This document shows positions 10,991 through 23,565 of a stretch of 64,000 nt of DNA, in pieces. The notes under the pieces were generated by a model. That model saw only the letters and a program-made list of their open reading frames with translations, searched no databases and was not told the origin of the DNA. The stretch is from Plazaster borealis (taxonomy: Eukaryota; Echinodermata; Asteroidea; Forcipulatida; Labidiasteridae). Location of the stretch: positions 19,311,044-19,375,043 of the forward strand of contig CM037460.1 of assembly GCA_021014325.1 (NCBI GenBank), read 5' to 3'. How positions within the stretch are numbered: the first letter of the stretch is position 1; every line of letters starts with the position of its first letter. The position numbers and the translations under genes were made by a program.

Positions 10991-13287
10991 CGGTTCTTAT
11001 TGCATGGTATGGAGCTTGATTGGTTATATGGTGGGGTGGGAGGGGAGGGTAAAGATTTCATAATTTAGTAGCACCAGTCCCAACAAGTAATTCCGTCTGG
11101 TTTGCTATCGTGATAATGAGATACAAAGTCACACATAACTCAATCCGATGTGCACAACATCCCTGACATAACACAAATTAATGCTGATTCGGTGGATAAT
11201 CTGAAAAATTAGACCACCTAATTAGTGAAAATATCACGATTGTTAGTACAGTCTAGTTTTAGAGGAAACTCGGGGGACTTGAACGAAAGTACTCTTCAGA
11301 AGAAAAAAACCCCAATGATTTTTCTATCTATACCTGCAATCTAAAAGCTTATACGTTGTTTGCCATGAACATCTGGCACCCCGACTCCAGGGGAATATTC
11401 CCGTCTCAAATGCTGAGATCCTTGAGAACATTTGGGTATCAGATCTCAATTCTTAATAGTGCGAGGTGATAAGGACACGCTTAATCTGCAACGCCGTTTT
11501 CATCAACTTCTAAACAGGTTAGTTCAATGATACGTTTCTTGGGGAGAAACATTGGTTGAAATGAACACTCGGCCTTCTATAAAAGGTAAATTTGTGTCAT
11601 ATACTATAGATTGGTATGCAGCTTTATCGACTCGTTATTTGGGGGGGGGGTTGAAGTGGGGCCTTAGTGCCACACCCTCCTCTGATGTAACAAGATGTCC
11701 CATCATTAAATACTCAAGAATCTTAAGCTGCACTAAGTATTGTATAAAAACCATTCAGAGAATATGACCTGTCGATGGTACTTTGTCAGTTTTACAGTTT
11801 CATTCCCTCGTGTGTCAGTCTGTACAATGGCTTTTCGTGCAAACCCTATCATGGAACCGGAAACCAGGCTCACAATCTTCGGAAGTTGTCCAACCGTTTG
11901 GATTCCACGCCAGGACTATTACGAGACAATTGCGTGCTTAAAACTACACAAACAGATGTCCCCTCTGACGTCAATCTGTGTGTGTGCCACAAACAACACC
12001 AGAGACAAAAAAAATTAAAGAAAGAAAAAAAATTGCACAAAGGTGCGAGTTCAAGTTTATGCGCATGCGTAGTGAATAATTAGAGCAGCAGTAATTTGAT
12101 TGTTCGAGGGTTCACAAAGGGGGAAGGCGGAGAGGCACGTGACTGACACTTGGTGGCGCTGTTAGTGGTCAATGGATCGAGTTTGTCCTGATGTTTTTTT
12201 CTCCATTGGTGGATTGGTAGATTGACAGGTCTGAACCGTCGCAGTGTTTTATCAACAACTCGACTAGTTGGGATCTGGCGTGATCAAAGGTTTATACACC
12301 AAAAACAGACCGAGATTTAAAAACAAAAGGTGTCAAAGAGTCAAACATTTTAATTAGAGCCATCCTTTGATTAAACGTAGTGCATGGTTGAAGTATGGTT
12401 GACGGTAGACTCTGCAACGTTTAATTCACATTACACTTGTGTCAGATGTCCTCAAAGATCATCAACATGAGGAGAACAAGGCATTTACAAATAAAAGTTA
12501 TGCAAAAGAGTTTTCAAAATGACAAACTATAAGTATGTATGAACTTCTATAGGTTAAGTATAGTTTATGACTAGTTATTTTACGAGACTAGATAAATACC
12601 CAATCTACGCAAAGACTGAGGTTGTTTGCATACAAAGGAGGTTGGTACAATTGATACGTACTTGGCGTTTCGACACATCCGTCGTGACCGAGGAGCTAAA
12701 GAGGGCGCCCGTCAACAAAATGGGAGCGCTCTAAACGGACGGAAAGCACGGAAGGCCCTTGTTAGAAAGTCATGACAGACTACCTTTTTTTCTTTTGTTG
12801 GCACACAGCTGATCGATAATTGCTATATCAAAAAACATTTTGCAGTTTGGGAAAGGGCTAAAGAATCAACCAATAACAGAAACACAAGGTATGTGCAAAA
12901 GATTTGAATTATCGTACCAATAATTTGTAAAGGTTCGGGGGAAAATGTCGGTAAAATGGTTTCGGAAGAGTCTACTCATTATAATACAAATACTAGTTTA
13001 TAAAAATAATAATCATGATAATAACAATAATACATGAAAGTAGGCCTGCGCTAAAACGTCGCACTTTTACCGTGTTGAACTCAAACAATATTTACACCGC
13101 AAAAGTGTGGCAATTAAAACGAATCGGTGATAAACGTCGAATTTAGTAAAGAAGTTTGCCGCACTTAAAAAAAACAAAAAATGGCGACGCGGGAGAAAAT
13201 TGCTAGAGAGTCATATTTCATGATGGCAATTCGAGCTGTGATACTCAAATATTAATGAGAAAAATCATAATGATATTGTTCCCCATC
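10991..13287. other. No gene seen
   Basis: AT-rich sequence with a G-run at about 11640-11650. A GC-richer patch near 11800-12000 has open frames in two phases, but none resembles a known protein. No repeats with clear ends. Confidence 0.5.
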
Positions 13288-13666
13288 TTAAAGGAACGTT
13301 ACATAACTGGTAATTAAAATTTTCTTTAAAATCACAGATTTACATAAAACTTACACGGTCTAATGATGATGAAAGTATAAAACATCCCTAGAAATATTTT
13401 TGTCTGAAATGCTATATTTGATGAGAAATAAATAAAACTAATTTCCGATTGGAGTTTATCGCTCATGAGCGTTTTATTCATGCATTGTATAACACATGCA
13501 AATGTGTAATCGGTTTTTCACTATTTTCTCGTGACCCAGATGGCCGATCGATCTCAAACTTGTACAGGTTTGTCAGTTTATGTATATGGTGGATTATATA
13601 AAGTGCTTACACTGCCAGCAACTGTTTTGTTAGCAAAAAAAAAACAATTCTGTAATGTTCCTTTAA
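13288..13666. mobile_element. TTAA-flanked MITE-like element, diverged family
   Basis: Starts TTAAAGGAACGTTACATAAC and ends GTAATGTTCCTTTAA. The overall plan matches the other TTAA elements but the interior is distinct. Confidence 0.7.
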
Positions 13667-13925
13667 ACGTTGTCCTTATTATTACCATCGTAGGTGAGTG
13701 GCGTTCGGGCTACAGTACAGTTCAGTTTTTTACATTGACGGTATTCTTTGTCCTCTTTGCAAGTCTCAGGCATTTTCAAAGGTTGAGACCAGTTATTATG
13801 CGTGCGTTTTCTTCACAGTCATGTCAAACTAAGCCTCTTTCACACTAGTCGAATCTCCCGCGCACTTCCCGGACCTGTTCACACTTGTACTCGCTAACCC
13901 TGGCAACCTCCTGTAAAATTGACAT

Positions 13926-14155
13926 CCCGGGCAAAAAACCGGGGTGTTAAAATTGACACGATGAGTGTTGTCACATATTGATACCCAAAAAGAATCAAAA
14001 TTTACACCATAGGGTGTTAAAATAACACTTATTTCTGCCAAAACAATTACATTGGTGTTTTTAACACCATAAGATGTTGATTTTGATTATCTCATCAGTT
14101 TAAATATGTGACAATACAATGGTGTCAATTTAAACACCCCGCTTTTTGCAGTGTA
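13926..14155. mobile_element. MITE with GGGTGTTAAA / TTTAAACACCCC ends
   Basis: Inverted arms: GGTGTTAAAATTGACAC on the left and GTGTCAATTTAAACACCC on the right, outer tail TTTTTGCAGTGTA. A second inverted pair lies inside (AGGGTGTTAAAATAACAC and GGTGTTTTTAACACC). The related copy at 48155-48582 is interrupted by another insertion. Confidence 0.75.
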
Positions 14156-14699
14156 TACCTCCATTGGTTAAGCGAGTCAACTCCGGGGTTATAGCATGCT
14201 GAGTGATCATTCTTCCCGGTGAACTTGTACTGAGTGTGAAACGAACATGGAGTTAAAACTTCCCATGAATTTCATGGGTTTTTATTTCCTTGGACATGGC
14301 TCTGTAATGTGAACAGGGTTAAGGCATATAGTAATCATTGGTAATAACTAACCACACGCCGGTGTTGTCAAATATAGATGCCAGAAAGAACCAACACCAG
14401 AGTTTTTGCATTGCAGTTGCCAGGAAAACAAAATAAAGGTTTTTTCACAAATTCCTGGGAAAACATTTCTGGTAATTTCAGCATGGACTATTATTATAGG
14501 GGCCATTGTCTACAAGCTTTACTTCCTAATGGATCCCTCCGCAGTATCACATTTTACTTTAGTCTCATCTCTATAATTTCATTTACATAATATGTAACTT
14601 TGTAATATAATTTTATGTTAATTTTAATACTATGTTAATTTTGCATCGGGGATAAAGAATATAATTTGTTTTTACCCTTACACCGATGTGTATTAAGCA
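14156..14699. other. No gene seen
   Basis: AT-rich sequence; the frame at 14378-14590 is unrecognised. Confidence 0.5.
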
Positions 14700-14822
14700 C
14701 TGTATACTCAGTACTTTCCCGAGTTCTGTGAACAAAATCCACAGACAAATCACTCAGGTGGGATTCGAACCCACGACCTTTGCATTGCTAGAGCAAATGT
14801 TTTACCACGAGATGATGTAATA
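14700..14822 (-). mobile_element. tRNA-derived SINE (tRNA-Ala-like head)
   Basis: On the minus strand a degenerate A box precedes a TTTGC...GCAAA anticodon-like stem (apparent AGC), then a strong B box, GGTTCGAATCCC, with a paired GTGGG/CCCAC T arm. The acceptor stem does not pair, so it is SINE-type and not a functional tRNA. The tail contains ACTCAGTACTTTCCCGAG on the plus strand. Confidence 0.75.
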
Positions 14823-14888
14823 TTTATTTTATTTTTTTATTTACTTTCTTTGGTTTAATACTGTGGAATGAATAAACCTGAACCTGGA

Positions 14889-14936
14889 CAAGTTGTTGAC
14901 CTTTCAAGTTGTTGACCTTTCAAGTTGTTGACCTTT
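14889..14936. repeat. 16-bp tandem repeat, three copies
   Basis: Three near-perfect copies of CAAGTTGTTGACCTTT. Confidence 0.9.
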
Positions 14937-15099
14937 TATATTGTGGTCAGAAAAGCGGGGTTCCCTAATGATACAATGGAAGTAAGCTCTATACTACTGG
15001 TACATCGTGCCAGGAAGCATGCATTGGTCAAGCCTCTATAACAGCACTCATATCATTGTAACGGGCCTTTCTGCGTCCATGTATAATCCAATTGTTAAT

Positions 15100-15713
15100 G
15101 AGCAAGGGAAATGACCAATTTAATTTTGCAATGTAATAATTTTCCAATAGATAGGATCCTCATGTTAGTGTGGGGGAAACAGTTACAAGTCTCTAACCTC
15201 ACGTTAAAATGGTGTAAATTGACATTGTATTCGATACACTTCCAGTGCAAAATTTGTCAACATCCAAAACATCTGATGACATTATTCTGAGAAAACAAAA
15301 TGGGTCTCTAAATTTGTGTACGGGGATGTTTCGGTTCATTCCTGACTTTCGATAACATTAATCAAAACGGCCTTGAATTTGACCTTTTGAGGTGAAGAAA
15401 AAATTCCTCCTTGGAATGTAAAGATCCATTAATAGTTTTTGAAATCCAATGACGTCATTTCAAATTTCACTCTGAAAAAGTGAGTTATGAACCAAAACAT
15501 TCCCGTACAAAAATGTAGAGACCCATTTTTCTCAGAATGATGTCATCAGATGTTTTGGACGTTGACACATTTTGCACTGGAAGTGTATCGAATGTAATGG
15601 CTATTTTACACAATTTTAACGTGAGGTTAGAGACTTGTAATTTTTTCCCCAATCACATGAGGACTCTATCTATTGAAAAATAAGTATATCACAAAATTGA
15701 ATTGGTCCTTGCT
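15100..15713. mobile_element. Foldback (long inverted-repeat) element
   Basis: The left arm from about 15100 to 15300 (starting AGCAAGG, including TAGATAGGATCCTCATG and AACATCTGATGACATTATTC) is complementary to the right arm at about 15525-15713 (ending CCTTGCT). About 220 bp of unpaired sequence lies between. No transposase frame; a non-autonomous foldback or MITE is the best reading. Confidence 0.7.
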
Positions 15714-16529
15714 ATTTTAGAAAGTGATCACAATCACACTATTTATATCTCTTTGAGCCTCATTTTGTTTACCCATCAGAGATCAACAACCTTCCAAAAC
15801 CCACGTAAACTATATAGGCCTACCTCTGATCATCAAAAACTAAAAACTTCACAAGAACTAATAACTCTAAAATTCGCATCTGTCCTGGATCCGCAACTTG
15901 AAGCCCTTCGGTGCGAAGACACCATTAATCTCTTAAAACAATCAACTCTGATTGCCCCGTTCGTTCGTTCAACAATGTAACCTGTGACATCACTATGTTT
16001 ACAAAAGAGCCACAGAGCCTGGACTTCCTGCAGGCACGGTTTGTAGACAGCTCAATGGAAGAAAACATAAAATCTTAAATTTAATGGCGATTGGAGTATC
16101 CGATTTGTATCAACTTTTGATATGAAAAAAAGGAGGCACATCTCAAAACTTGCTCAGCCGTTATTTCTTATCACGCTTAATAAATTTATGTGGAAATTAT
16201 GACAGTCACATAAAAGTGTAAAATTTCCGAAATGACTAGCGTAGTATCTTGCCTGTCTGGCAATGCCCTGGAATGTTCATGGTCTCTTTTGTTTGTAAAC
16301 AAAAGTTGCCCGTTAAATGTACATGACGTTTAAGGCGGTCAGCCAATAAATAACGCAATAGCAACCCATGCAACCGAGCCCCGTGCACTATGACTAATAT
16401 TCGAAGACGTGCGTTTGACTTCTATTGCGGACAGTGTTCATTTGGGCTTTCTATTTAGGCTAGTTGCTTGCAACAACCGGCAATGTAAGGCACGAATTCT
16501 GCTGTCCAATATTGCCGAGGTCTTTGTTT
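15714..16529. other. No gene seen
   Basis: Unique-looking sequence up to the minisatellite. A plus-strand frame of 92 codons (15702-15980) starts inside the foldback and is not recognised. Confidence 0.5.
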
Positions 16530-17962
16530 TAGCCCTACACCAACTATAGTTAGCTCTGCACCAACTATAGTTAGCCCTCCACCCATTATAGCTAGCCATG
16601 GACCCACTACAGTTAGCCCTGCACCCACTATAGTTAGCCCTGCACCCACTACAGTTAGCCCTGCACCCACTATAGTTAGCCCTGCACCCACTACAGTTAG
16701 CCCTGCACCCACTATAGTTAGCCCTGCACCCACTATAGTTAGCCCTGCACCCACTATAGTTAGCCATCCACCCATTATAGCTAGCCATGGACCCACTACA
16801 GTTAGCCCTGCACCCACTATATAGTTAGCCCTGCACCCACTACAGTTAGCCCTGCACCCACTATAGTTAGCCCCGTTCCCACTATGGTTAGCCCTGCACC
16901 CACTATATAGTTAGCCCTACACCAACTATAGTTAGCTCTGCACCCACTATAGTTAGCCATCCACCCATTATAGCTAGCCATTAACCCACTACAGTTAGCC
17001 CTACACCCACTATAGTTAGCCCTGCACCCACTACAGTTAGCCCTGCACCCACTATAGTTAGCCCCGTTCCCACTATGGTTAGCCCTGCACCCACTATATA
17101 GTTAGCCCTGCACCCACTATAGTTAGCTCTGTTCCCACTATGGTTAGCCCTGCACACACTAAAGTTAGCCCTTCACCCACTACAGTTAGCCCTCCACCCA
17201 CTATAGTTAGCCCTGCATCCACTATAGTTAGCCCTGAACCCACCATAGTTAGCCCTGCACCCACTATAGTTAGCCCTGCACCCACTATAGTTAGCCCTGT
17301 TCCCAATATAGTTAGCCCTGCACCCACTACAGTTAGCCCTGCACCCACTATAGTTAGCCCTGCACCCACTATAGTTAGCCATGCACCCACTAGAGTTAGC
17401 CCCGCACCCACTATAGTTAGCCCCGTACCCACTTTAGTTAGCCCTGCACCCACTTTAGTAAGCCCTGCACCCATTATAGTTATGTCCTGCACTCACTATA
17501 GTTAGCCCTACATAGTTAGCCCTGCACCCACTATAGTTAGCCCTGCACCCACTATAGTTAGCCATGCACCCACTAGAGTTAGCCCCGCACCCACTATAGT
17601 TAGCCCCGTACCCACTTTAGTTAGCCCTGCACCCACTTTAGTAAGCCCTGCACCCATTATAGTTATGTCCTGCACTCACTATAGTTAGCCCTACATAGTT
17701 AGCCCTGCACCCACTATAGTTAGCCCTGCACCCACTATAGTTAGCCCTGCACCCACTATAGTTGGCCCTGCACCCACTTATAGTTAGCCCTGCACCCACT
17801 ACAGTTAGCCCTGAGCCCATAACCCTGCACCCACTATAGTTAGCCCTGCACCCATAACCCTGCACCCACTGTAGTTAGCCCTGCACCCACTACAGTTATA
17901 CCTGCACCCACTATAGTTAGCTCTGCACCCACTATAGTTAGCACTGCACCCACTATAGCAAC
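16530..17962. repeat. 21-bp minisatellite with higher-order repeats
   Basis: About 68 tandem copies of a 21-bp unit with core CACCCACTATAGTTAGCC. Variant units recur in the same order: a block containing CCACCCATTATAGCTAGCC appears at about 16579, 16768 and 16961 (spacing 189 and 193), and a block with GCACCCACTAGAGTTAGCC then ACTTTAGTAAGCC appears twice at a spacing of 183 (17381 and 17564). Since 21 is divisible by three, long open frames on both strands are an artefact. Confidence 0.97.
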
Positions 17963-19054
17963 ATGCCCATCAAGAACGATTTACACTTGAACCGACGCAA
18001 AAGCTGACTCGGAGTCAGGTATTTTTCTAACGAGGTATCTCGACAATCTTTATCTCAACAAACACCATGGAGAGCGAATCATGCCTTGCCTGTTCGGAAA
18101 AGGATACCCTTCATGTCCGATCATAGAATTGTCTTGAAAAAAGGTGGAACACTGCAACAAATCACAGATAAAAAGAAAACAAAAACAAGTAATCGGACTT
18201 GTAGGTTGTAGATGCATCATGCAAAGTAACAACTTGGTAGCAGTGGAATTAAAACAACTGGTGGAACAACTTGAAGTTTTTAATCAGTATACCCGGACAA
18301 AATATTCTTCCAAACACCACTGGTAAAATATACACAACCCCCAAACACACTGATTTGGGTCCCGCCCATATAAACTGGATTCAAAAAAGTTCTCAATGGG
18401 TTCAGAAGTGACGTCATTTATAAACAATAGGAAATGGGGCCAAATTATCAAATTAAAGAACGATGTCTTCAAAGAATGATAAATTAAGAGGTTGCTCTCA
18501 ATTTTAATACCCTTCCAATAACGGACGACCGCAATTTCAAAACCCGGTGGTGTCGAGAAAAAATAAACGGTTGGGGCTAAGCTTTATATATTTATTTTCA
18601 TGGCTTACATGTTGTTGATGAAGTTTTAAAGACCAAACGTAAACACTCCTTGTCAGATAAAGTGCGCTGAAGCTATTCAATAAACTTTTCTCTCGTAAAT
18701 TATTCCCGAAACACACCTGGTGTTCAATAAATTACAGTTCGGGAACATCAAGGAGCTCCCGAGGGCTCCGTCTAAAGCCACACTTATACGTTTAGAACCG
18801 ATTACAGAACGCTACGAGGAGACGGGTTACCAGAGCACGGCACCTGACAACCCGTCCGTGTTGTCACCACTCCACCGGTTCTTGCAGACGTGATTTTTTT
18901 TCCCGCCCAAAAATCCGTAGGTATCCAGACGACTGATTTATGCCTCAGGTGTAAATATTTTGGATTGGTCTATCTTAAACAGGTGTCAAACGTGTACCGC
19001 CCAGGAAGGAAGTGAAGACTTACAGGTATATACGTAATCTCAATAGGCCAACTT
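17963..19054. other. No gene seen
   Basis: Unique-looking sequence; no recognisable protein or repeat ends. Confidence 0.5.
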
Positions 19055-19171
19055 CCTCGTGACTGTTTCGTGTCTGAAAAATCGAGAAAAGAATTTCGGG
19101 TTTTTTAATCATGCCTCGTGACTATTTCGTGTCTGCAAAATCGATAAAAGAATTTCGGGTTTTTTTTCATC
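19055..19171. repeat. 59-bp tandem duplication
   Basis: Two copies beginning CCTCGTGACTGTTTCGTGTC (19055) and CCTCGTGACTATTTCGTGTC (19114), each ending in AAGAATTTCGGGTTTTTT. A few substitutions separate them. Confidence 0.9.
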
Positions 19172-19176
19172 GGGAG

Positions 19177-19447
19177 TTAACTTCCTATACAAATTTTGGA
19201 ACATTTATTTTTGATTACACCATCCAACAGCACAATTAGCGCCAATAACAGGATTAATAGGAAACGAGAAGAAATGCTCAGTTTTAGATGTGGGAGGAAA
19301 ACCCCAATGAGGGAAAACCCTCGCAATTCAGGTAGGGACTGAAAACCCAATCCACATGCAAGCCTCCGGTCTGAGGTGGGATTCGAACTGGGGTCCACAG
19401 AGGTGGAAAGCAGGGAAAGAAACCACTGAGCCAACCTGATTCCCCAT
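19177..19447 (-). mobile_element. tRNA-derived SINE
   Basis: On the minus strand an A-box-like GGTTGGCTCAGTGGTTTC is followed about 45 bases later by a B box, AGTTCGAATCCC, in a CCCAGTTCGAATCCCACC context. The body contains GGTTTTCCTCCCACATCTAA. The acceptor stem is absent. Confidence 0.7.
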
Positions 19448-19984
19448 TAGCCTATCTTTTCCTTTCTCAATGGCCTATGTAGGCCAACAATATTCTCACA
19501 TGAACTTTTCACACGTACTTGATCTGGTGGCAAACAAATGTTCACAATAATTTACAACAAAATGAGTACAATTTAAACAACTAAACCAACAAATAAATAA
19601 AGACAAAAATAAGTGTTTAAGAAAAAAAGGATACCAATTAAAATAGTTCAAGATGACGCAATTATTACCTCAACAAGGTTTGGTCGTCAAATTAAAGTAT
19701 AGTGCTGGTGAGATTTGGGGGAGAGCGGTTTCAAATAGTATCGTAGATGCTTTCATCAAAAGCTGTTTCTCATAAATTGAAAACAATACTATCATAAATG
19801 GGCCTGTGTGTTTGCGAAGTGAAAAAAAGGGTAACTTTTGGTACTGAGAACATATGAGAACATTTACGATAGTTGGGCGAGGCCGTCTTCAAAACAAGGC
19901 CGGCTCTCACTTCCCGTATCGGCAATAATTATGAGGAGGCGATTCCTGGCACTGCCTTACCTCGGACTTCTGCGTCTGCGGAGT
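19448..19984. other. No gene seen
   Basis: AT-rich sequence without recognised repeats or coding regions. Confidence 0.5.
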
Positions 19985-20225
19985 CCTGAGCTCTCTAACA
20001 AAACATCCGGGTCAGAATTCACCCGGATCTGGGGTCCCGTGGGGCCTGACCCTTTTCTGGGTTAGTATGACCCGGAATCTGGGTCAAAATTACCCTGAAA
20101 TGGGTCAACATGACGCAGAATCGGAGTTAAAATCCCATTTGTTAACCACTTTCAGGGTTATGCCTGACCCAAAAATGGGTCAGGCCCAATGGGACATGTA
20201 ATTCGGATCAACTCGGCATTCAGCG
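19985..20225. mobile_element. GGGTCA-rich MITE-like repeat, copy 2
   Basis: Repeated GGGTCA and TGACCC words in inverted arrangement, for example TGGGTTAGTATGACCCGG near 20060 and CTGACCCAAAAATGGGTCAG near 20165. Same family as 7374-7556 and 27090-27297. Confidence 0.65.
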
Positions 20226-20313
20226 AGACTACGAGTACTATTTTCTCAAGCACCAAGGAGCAGCGCGAAACTGGTGCCTGGCTAATGTCTTTTTTCTTTC
20301 TCTCTCTCTCCCT

Positions 20314-20667
20314 TTAAAGGGTGTATACAACATTGGTAAGAATGAAAATATAAATGCTCACAGATTTGCACATAACTCACATGGTATAAATATGGTCATG
20401 TTAGAAAACTTCCCTTGAAATAGTTTTGCTTGAAATGCCATAGTTTTTACGAAATGAGTAAAATAATAGTATTTATCCTGCAGGATAAATTCCGATGTTT
20501 GAAAAAAAAGTTAAAACACATAAGGTTTTTTTTTCACTGTTTTCTCATGACTCCGAGGACAGACTTAGCTTAAACTTTCACAGGTTTGTTATTTCATGTA
20601 TATGTTGGGTCACATCGAATTTTGACACAGGTCTTTGGCAATTACCAATGTTGTACACACCCTTTAA
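20314..20667. mobile_element. TTAA-flanked MITE, family C, first of a tandem pair
   Basis: Starts TTAAAGGGTGTATACAACAT and ends ATGTTGTACACACCCTTTAA, a near-perfect inverted repeat. Its right TTAA (20664-20667) is also the left TTAA of the next copy. Confidence 0.8.
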
Positions 20668-21007
20668 AGGCTGTGTACAACATTAGTAAGAATGAAAATA
20701 TCAGTGCTCACAGATTTGCACATAACTTACATGGTATAAAGATGGTCATGGTAGAAAACTTCCCTTGAAATAGTTTTGCTTGAAATGCCATAGTTTTTAC
20801 GAAATGAGTAAAATAATAGTATTGGATAAATTCCGATGTTTGAAAAAAAGTTAAAACACATAAGGTTTTTTCCCCACTGTTTTCTCATGACTCCGAAGAC
20901 CGATTTAACTTAAACTTTCACAGGTTTGTTATTTCATGTATATGTTGGGTCACATCGAGTTTGGATACAGGTCTTTGGCAATTACCAATGTTGTACACAC
21001 CCTTTAA
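20664..21007. mobile_element. TTAA-flanked MITE, family C, second of a tandem pair
   Basis: Same orientation and near-identical interior to 20314-20667. Starts TTAAAGGCTGTGTACAACAT and ends CACACCCTTTAA. It lacks a short CCTGCAGGAT segment present in the first copy. Confidence 0.8.
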
Positions 21008-22639
21008 AGGGGTTGAATATATGTACCAATCGTACCATATGTACTCATTTTATTTCGCTTCATTTTATTGTCCACTTAAATTAAAATAAAATGGAAAATA
21101 TACATTGTCTCAAGGCGATTTAAGCTTCAAAGCAAATACACATGAACAGAAAAAGGCAAGTTACAAATATTGCACTCATTAGAAAAAAAACAAATCAATT
21201 AAAAGACAATACAAAAGTGCACAAAATCGGAAACACTGTAGGCCTACTTGGAATATTTCCGCCGGGAATGCTATATCATCTCCGAAGTGGTCGTGGTTGA
21301 ATTTGAATGATAGTTCTTTTGCCGAGCGGAGCGCGGCGAGAGAGTTATGTTTTAAAATAACACCTTTGAAATAATAAAACTACGGGCCGAACAGTTTCTG
21401 TGCGCGAGTATCTGGAAAATACGTTAACACCTACCGGTAACTATCATTAAAATCAATTGTTAAAGGGAATTGAATCGTATCTTCCAAGTTTATCAGATTT
21501 ACAATAGAAAAGCAGTTGCCCTTTATGAGGTGCATATTTCAAGAAGAAAACCGAATCAAAACGTCTCTCTCTCGAAGATTTTGCACGCTTCGGATATTTT
21601 TTTGTGTGTGAAAAAACAATGGGTTCGGTTCCGACTTCCGTCAGCATTTAACCATTGATCCTTGTGACTGTAATCCTGACACACAAAACAATGATGTATT
21701 CTTGCGAACTGGGGCAGAAACAAGCTTCATCTAGCCATCTAGCCATGGAGGTAGAATTAGACCATGATCTAGCTATACACAGCATTAGAATGAATGAATA
21801 TCAAGCATGCGGTAATTCACTTCTCTTGGATCCGTGTGTGTTTTGTTATATACTTAAACTACCGGAGCACCCAATGCGAAGGCTTTTGTATATACGAGAG
21901 GTGTTGGACCATCGGGCTGTAGTGTGCGCCCCTGTGCCTCTTAATGACTCCCCCGCTGGCAAAATAGTTCAGTGTCCCTCAGCAGCCCCGCTCCGGACCA
22001 GCAGGGGGATGGGGGTTGGCACCTCTTGTGCAAGAGCGTAGCAGTATAACATGAAGGCCCATGTGAGATGTATAAAGTCCGGCAATGACTTTAGGCCAAT
22101 GTATAAGCCCCATGTTCCCTTCCTCCGAGACCGTTTCGCTTCGATGTGTACCCCTCATTTGCTAGTCCGATCGACGGGGCTGATAAGGGTTCTGTCCGGG
22201 TCCATCGTTTCGTGTCCACACCAGTCCCCCGGCAGCTGATTCCGTAACGGGACCTTCCCAGCGAGTTTATTGTTGACCGTATGATCGCATGACTGCATCT
22301 TCGCATTGGATAACTCGTCGATTGGAATAATTGGCCAAGTTTCAAGAGATGCAAATCCACACAAAAAACAGCCCAGGATTGTTCTATATTGTTTAAATGC
22401 CTTATACACGTGTTTTTAATTTTGATACCAACAATAGTGCAATTCAAAAATAAATGCAAGTATATGGTCTTCTCATTTTTTGATCAACCTCCTTACCAGA
22501 TTTTGACTTTGTTCAATCCCAAAGAAAACCCTGCTTGGTAGTACGATACCTGCAGTGCTTGCTTGTTCTTTCAACAGGTCTTTTCCCCGACTATTACGTC
22601 TTCCTTCGCATTGTTAACATTCACAGCACCATGCTGACT
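21008..22639. other. No gene seen
   Basis: Contains a 128-codon frame (21655-22041 +) and an overlapping minus-strand frame near 22091-22459, both without recognisable domains. A TTTGTTCAATCCC word near 22510 resembles the tail of the SINE at 62249. Confidence 0.45.
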
Positions 22640-22795
22640 CATAAAGCATGAAAGTATATCCGAAGACCAAAGCAACAATGGTTAAGTGTCTTGCTCAAGG
22701 ATTAGTGTCAAGACCAGGACTCGAACCCACACTCTGCTGATCAGAAACACCAGCGTTTGAGTCTGTTGCTCTAACCGCTCGGTCACGACACGCCA
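22640..22795 (-). mobile_element. tRNA-Leu-headed SINE
   Basis: On the minus strand: TGACCGAGCGGTTAGAGC (A box), an apparent CAA anticodon, a long variable arm, then B box GGTTCGAGTCC. It is followed by TTGAGCAAGACACTTAACCA and TTGCTTTGGTCTTCGGAT, a body I associate with deuterostome SINEs. The missing acceptor stem rules out a working tRNA. Confidence 0.75.
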
Positions 22796-23371
22796 CACGC
22801 TATAACATGATGTCGGTGGATTCCTCACATATGATTTTTCTCCCTCATCAAAAACTCTAGTGCTGTCATGAATTTCGTCTTTACACTAACTCATCTTCGG
22901 GTTTACGAACAATGTACTTCTTAAGTAGGATTTGAAACTTAGTAGGATGTGCTTCTTAGGTTACCATATCTTTCCTTTCTTTACAAGAGGGGAAGGGTAA
23001 ATAACAAGAAAATTAAAAAAAAATCATATTAATTATTATAATTAAAAAGATTTTAAAGGGCAGTAATTTCCCTATCATACTCAACTACATCACACAGCAC
23101 TATTGTGAAGAAGAAGGAACAAATGAAAAAGGACCGTCATAGACCGTCATCACGGGCTCGGGTTAAAAGGACTGGTACCGGTACTCCACGCACTACGTCA
23201 CAATGATGCAAACTATCGCCCAGATAAGAACAGCCTGTGCATAGAGCCACTCTATAGACAAATTGTAACAAAATCTCCAATTCTTTTGCACGAATCAAAC
23301 TGTGTTTTTCTTCATGGTGATAAACTTTTTTGACGGATTGGGAATCCGTAAATGGGCATATTGAAAAGGTC

Positions 23372-23565
23372 TGGGCCCAATTTCATAAACCCCGTAAGTA
23401 CAAAACCTTGCTAAGCACAGACAAGTATTGCTTAGCAGAAACAGGATACCAGCCAAAATTACATTAACTTTGCATTGTTGTGACTGGTGCCCCACTCAAT
23501 TTTGGCTGAGCAAAGACATTTGTCGAGCAGTATTTTCTGCTAAACAGCTTTATGAAATTGGTCCC
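23372..23565. mobile_element. MITE with GGGCCCAATTTCAT ends, copy 1
   Basis: Left end GGGCCCAATTTCATAAAC and right end GCTTTATGAAATTGGTCCC are inverted repeats. Inner AGGATACCAGCCAAAATTAC is shared with the copies at 38160 and 43830. No coding potential. Confidence 0.75.

Noticed and set aside
16438..17505. Long repetitive open frames on both strands (up to 132 codons)
   Set aside because: They lie in the 21-bp minisatellite. A unit of seven codons keeps any stop-free phase open, so they carry no evidence of coding.
16530..17962. CRISPR-like array
   Set aside because: Repeat units are directly adjacent with no unique spacers, and the window is eukaryotic.
21655..22041. 128-codon plus-strand frame
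   Set aside because: No domain, no clear promoter or splice sites, and a competing minus-strand frame nearby; treated as chance.
22700..22795. Functional tRNA-Leu gene
   Set aside because: The head is tRNA-like but it runs straight into a SINE body with no acceptor stem.
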